Assembly: GCA_001600415.1 (NCBI GenBank)
Contig: BCJX01000003.1
Coordinates: forward strand, 1,720,416 to 1,784,415
DNA: 64,000 nucleotides
Origin: Pascua guehoae
Taxonomy: Eukaryota; Basidiomycota; Tremellomycetes; Trichosporonales; Trichosporonaceae
Reading direction: 5' to 3'
Made by a program: the position numbers and the translations under genes. Below, piece by piece: positions 61,229 through 64,000 of the stretch. The notes under the pieces are model-generated. The model was not told the origin of the DNA. It searched no databases and saw only the letters and a program-made list of their open reading frames with translations. Positions within the stretch are counted from its first letter, which is position 1. The number at the start of each line of letters is the position of its first letter.

Positions 61229-62152
61229 GGAGTGTCGAGGAGGTTGGGGGTTGAGCAGATGGTTGGGGGTTGAGCAGATGGGTTGAGCAGATGGGTTGAG
61301 CAGATGGATGTTGGGGTGGGGTGGAGGCTGGTAGGAGGGATGGGGGATGTCAATGTGGGGAAAGCCGACGAGGTGCAGCGGCTATCTGATGGTGATGACA
61401 TGATTGTAGAGCGTGAGAGAGTCGGAAAGGATAGGACGCGGAGCAGAGATCTGGTGTTGTGGTGGACGTAGTACTAGAGTAGAGCGAGAGAGCAAGTCTG
61501 CGTCGTCCTGGCGACCGTAGATGGTGATGTATTCCTACCGCCTAGTGGATGTCTGCTGTGTCGTGGTCGCCTACCGTACTCTACTCCAATTGCGCACGCT
61601 GCACAGCATGCTCTATCTCCTATCAGCTGTATCTGCTCGCGCACAGACCATGGACGGTGCACAGTCGAGTCGAGCCCAGAACCCCACCGTGCGGCGTGCG
61701 ACAGCAGCACAGACCAGGCCGCTAATCCCCTCGTCCACCGGCCAAGCATCTAACAGACGGCCAGAGTAGACATGGTCCACCCGGCCGCGGCCACTCCGCA
61801 CACAAACTGGAAATACCAGAGGCCCGGGGCATGGCGGCAAGTATCGGCGCCAGGTCCGCGGATTTTCCAATTGGATTGGGTCATTTTCCATTTGTTGACA
61901 CCCAGTGTCCAAGCCCCGGCCAGGGTGGGCGTCCATTTCCAAGCCGTTATCGCTGGGCAACCCGCGTGCCTGTATTAGCCTGTATTAGCCTGGGTATTTC
62001 CACAAACGGGCCTGGGCTGGGGCCAGCGCGGGGCTGGCCTCGGTTACCGCCGTGTCTGGTGCCGAGTACGGGGGAAAAGTCTGTCACCCCCGATCACTGT
62101 TGGGTGTGCGTTTGTCCATTGTCCATTCCATTTCGACTCGGTTGCACGCACC
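61229..62152. other. Intergenic region between CUF1 and the YMC1-like carrier
   Basis: About 920 bases holding the CUF1 3' repeat and the carrier promoter. No ORF is supported. Confidence 0.45.
61242..61305. repeat. Tandem repeat in the CUF1 3' region
   Basis: Two perfect copies of a 19-bp unit (GGTTGGGGGTTGAGCAGAT) followed by two 13-bp shortened copies, starting 13 bases after the CUF1 stop codon. Confidence 0.9.
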
Positions 62153-62240
62153 ATGGGACTCACGCAGACGCAAAAGGACCTCACGGCGGGGTCGATTGGT
62201 GGCATGGCCCAGGTGTTGGTTGGTCAGGTGAGTTGGGCAT

Positions 62241-62285
<45 letters not shown>

Positions 62286-64000
62286 GTGATGGAGTAGTCG
62301 AGTTGGAGAATCGTGGTGGGGGAGAGTGCGAGGGAGAGGGAGAAGAGTAGGGCGGAGAGGGAGAGGGGAAAGGGAGGGGAGAGGGAGACGAGTAGGAGTA
62401 AGGGGAACGGGAGGACGAGGACGAGGAGTAGGGAGAGGACGACGACGACGAAGCAGTACACGAACAATACAACACCCCAGCCGCTAACAACCAGCCCTTT
62501 GACATTGTCAAGGTCCGCATCCAGACGGCGCCCGCGGGGACGTTTTCGAGCCCGCTCGACTGTGCGTCCAAACTGCTCAAGAACGAGGGGCCGTTGGGGT
62601 TTTACAAGGTGAGCTGAGCGTGAGCGCGAGCGCAAGCGGAGCGAGCGCGTACGGCGAGTGTGGGCGAGCGGGTACGTGGAGAGCAAGCACGAGCGAGCAT
62701 GAGCGGGTGCGGCGAGCGTGAGCGGGTGTGCGGGTGCGGCGAGTGTGGGCGAGTAGAGTGTGGGCGGGCGATGCGTCGAACGCGGGCGAGTGGAGTGTGG
62801 GGAGTGTGGACGAGTGCAGCCAGCGCCACCTAGTGTCATCGTGGAGGAGCCCAGCGAGCCGGCGTGAGCAGTGCGGCGCGGAGTGTAGACGACGCCGCAT
62901 AGCCGAGGAGGTGTGAGCCCCGTGGCGTAGTGGGTGCGGGGACTCGGCGCATGATGCGCCAAACGGCGTGGGGTGCGCGTCGAGTGGAGACGCCAACGGA
63001 TCGACCACGAGTATCGCGTATACGAGTATCGCGCAGAGGAGTACCGCGTACTGCCGGTCGATGCCACACGCAACGACCGACACGCCCAAGCATCTTGTGG
63101 CATTTGGTCACATCTACATCTACCTGCGGCTCAGCCGCGAAATCTACACTCGCCGGCGGGTCAGGCAGCACCCCTCCAAGCAGCCTCCCAGAGCTAACCC
63201 CCAGGGCACCCTCACGCCGCTCCTCGGTATCGGCGCCTGCGTGTCGATCCAGTTTGGCGCGCTCGAGTGGGCCAAGCGCCAGTTTGGCAAGAGGGACCCC
63301 GGGCGCGAGCTTAGTCTTGGTGAGTGTTGAGTGTGTGTGTTTGGGGGGGGGGGGGGGGGGGGGGGGAGGGGGGATAGGTGGGTGAGGCTGGGGATATTTG
63401 GTAGGAGCAGAGGCAGTGGCAGAGGAGCGTGTGGCAGAGGAGCGTGTGGCAGAGGAGCGTGTGGCATTTGAGTGGAAACGGAGGCTGGTTGGCGAGCGAG
63501 GCGGAGGGTTGTGGGGGGGGGGGGTTGGAGAGCAGAGTTTGGGTGTCGAGCTTGCACCGTACGCCGAGTATCGACCTATCCATGTGGTCAGCGCTGGTGG
63601 TCAGCGCTGGTGGACAGCACTGGCGCTAGCTGCTAGCTGGCTTGTCTGCACGCTGTCGAGAAACACACCCCTGCTATGACGAGGTAGCTGCCGGCGACGA
63701 GTAGCCTGCCATTTTGCGACGTTACCTCGTCGTTTCTCCCTCTCCAGGCCGTCTGAACTCGTGCCCTCGAGTTGGCCCCACGTCCTCCCGCCTCGTCTCT
63801 TCACCTGCCTCTCTGATCTGCCTCCCGTCTCTTCGCCCCCTCTTCGCCCCCTCTTCACCCCGTCATCGCCTCTCTCCATCCCTCTCTCACCTCCCCTGTC
63901 TACCTCGTCTCACCTCCCATCTCCCCGCCTTCTCCATCTCCCGTCTCTCACCTCTCTTTTCATGCCCCCACGTTCCGCGCCCCTTCCCGCTCCACACCAC
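62153..64000 (+). CDS. Mitochondrial carrier (SLC25), Ymc1-like, 3' partial
   Basis: N-terminal third of an inner-membrane carrier resembling yeast Ymc1/Ymc2 (amino-acid-linked carriers). Visible exons are 62153-62227, 62495-62608 and 63205-63319, 101 codons. Seen: KDLTAGSIGGMAQVLVGQ, the signature QPFDIVKVRIQTAP built across intron 1, NEGPLGFYKGTLTPLLG built across intron 2, and ACVSIQFGALEWAKRQF. A phase-1 donor at 63320 opens an intron whose acceptor is not found before the window ends, so the other two carrier repeats lie outside. Intron 1 carries 44 G in a row, intron 2 a GAGCG-type repeat, and intron 3 another 24 G. Confidence 0.85.
62241..62284. repeat. Poly-G tract (44 nt)
   Basis: The longest G run in the window, 14 bases after the first exon of the Ymc1-like gene, in intron 1. 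Confidence 0.95.
62620..62800. repeat. GAGCG/GCGAGTGTG degenerate repeat
   Basis: Irregular GAGCG, GGGCGAG and GTGCGGCGAGTGTG copies inside intron 2 of the Ymc1-like gene. Confidence 0.7.
63343..63366. repeat. Poly-G tract (24 nt)
   Basis: Uninterrupted G run in the last visible intron of the Ymc1-like gene. Confidence 0.95.
63421..63465. repeat. Three perfect copies of a 15-bp unit
   Basis: AGAGGAGCGTGTGGC repeated three times exactly in the last visible intron of the Ymc1-like gene. Confidence 0.95.

Overview
The window is nuclear DNA of a basidiomycete fungus, most likely a Tremellomycete yeast and perhaps Trichosporonales. The evidence is GC-rich, intron-dense genes whose introns are often only 35-60 nt and carry CTNAC-type branch points just before the acceptor, a clampless-type (CLP1) gene candidate, a long Cys-rich CUF1-type copper regulator, and a THI20-type kinase/TenA fusion. 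The order-level placement is inference from style and gene set. Two runs of N (32017-32266 and 50854-50908) show it is a draft scaffold.

Twenty protein genes can be modelled, two of them cut by the window edges. Exon joins were derived by hand from GT-AG sites, reading frame and family knowledge. Left third (1-26.6 kb): flavin monooxygenase (+, 5' partial); CLP1-like gene (-); a 5.8 kb gene-poor block with a MITE-like element and degenerate repeats; LYS2 (-) divergent from an MDP-1 phosphatase (+); a JMJD4-like JmjC hydroxylase (+); an acidic nuclear-type protein (-); THI20 (+); NDR/Cbk1 kinase (-).

Middle (26.6-48.1 kb): small single-pass membrane protein (-); RAD14/XPA (+); SUR7/PalI membrane protein (-, gap in an intron); RPA2/RFA2 (-) divergent from a Zn2Cys6 transcription factor (+); GIS2/CNBP zinc-knuckle protein (+); FUR1 uracil phosphoribosyltransferase (-), cut into 12 exons.

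Right third (48.1-64 kb): SLC25 carrier (+, gap in an intron); Ybp/glomulin-like HEAT-type protein (-); candidate queuosine-salvage protein (+); CUF1 copper-fist regulator (+); YMC1-like SLC25 carrier (+, 3' partial).

The genes do not form a pathway cluster. They are ordinary dispersed housekeeping and regulatory genes: lysine, thiamine and pyrimidine salvage, DNA replication and repair, signalling and transport. No CRISPR array, tRNA, rRNA or viral sequence was seen. The most unusual content is structural: micro-exons, introns near the minimum workable size, long homopolymer G/C tracts almost all inside introns, and a short inverted-repeat element in the large intergenic block.
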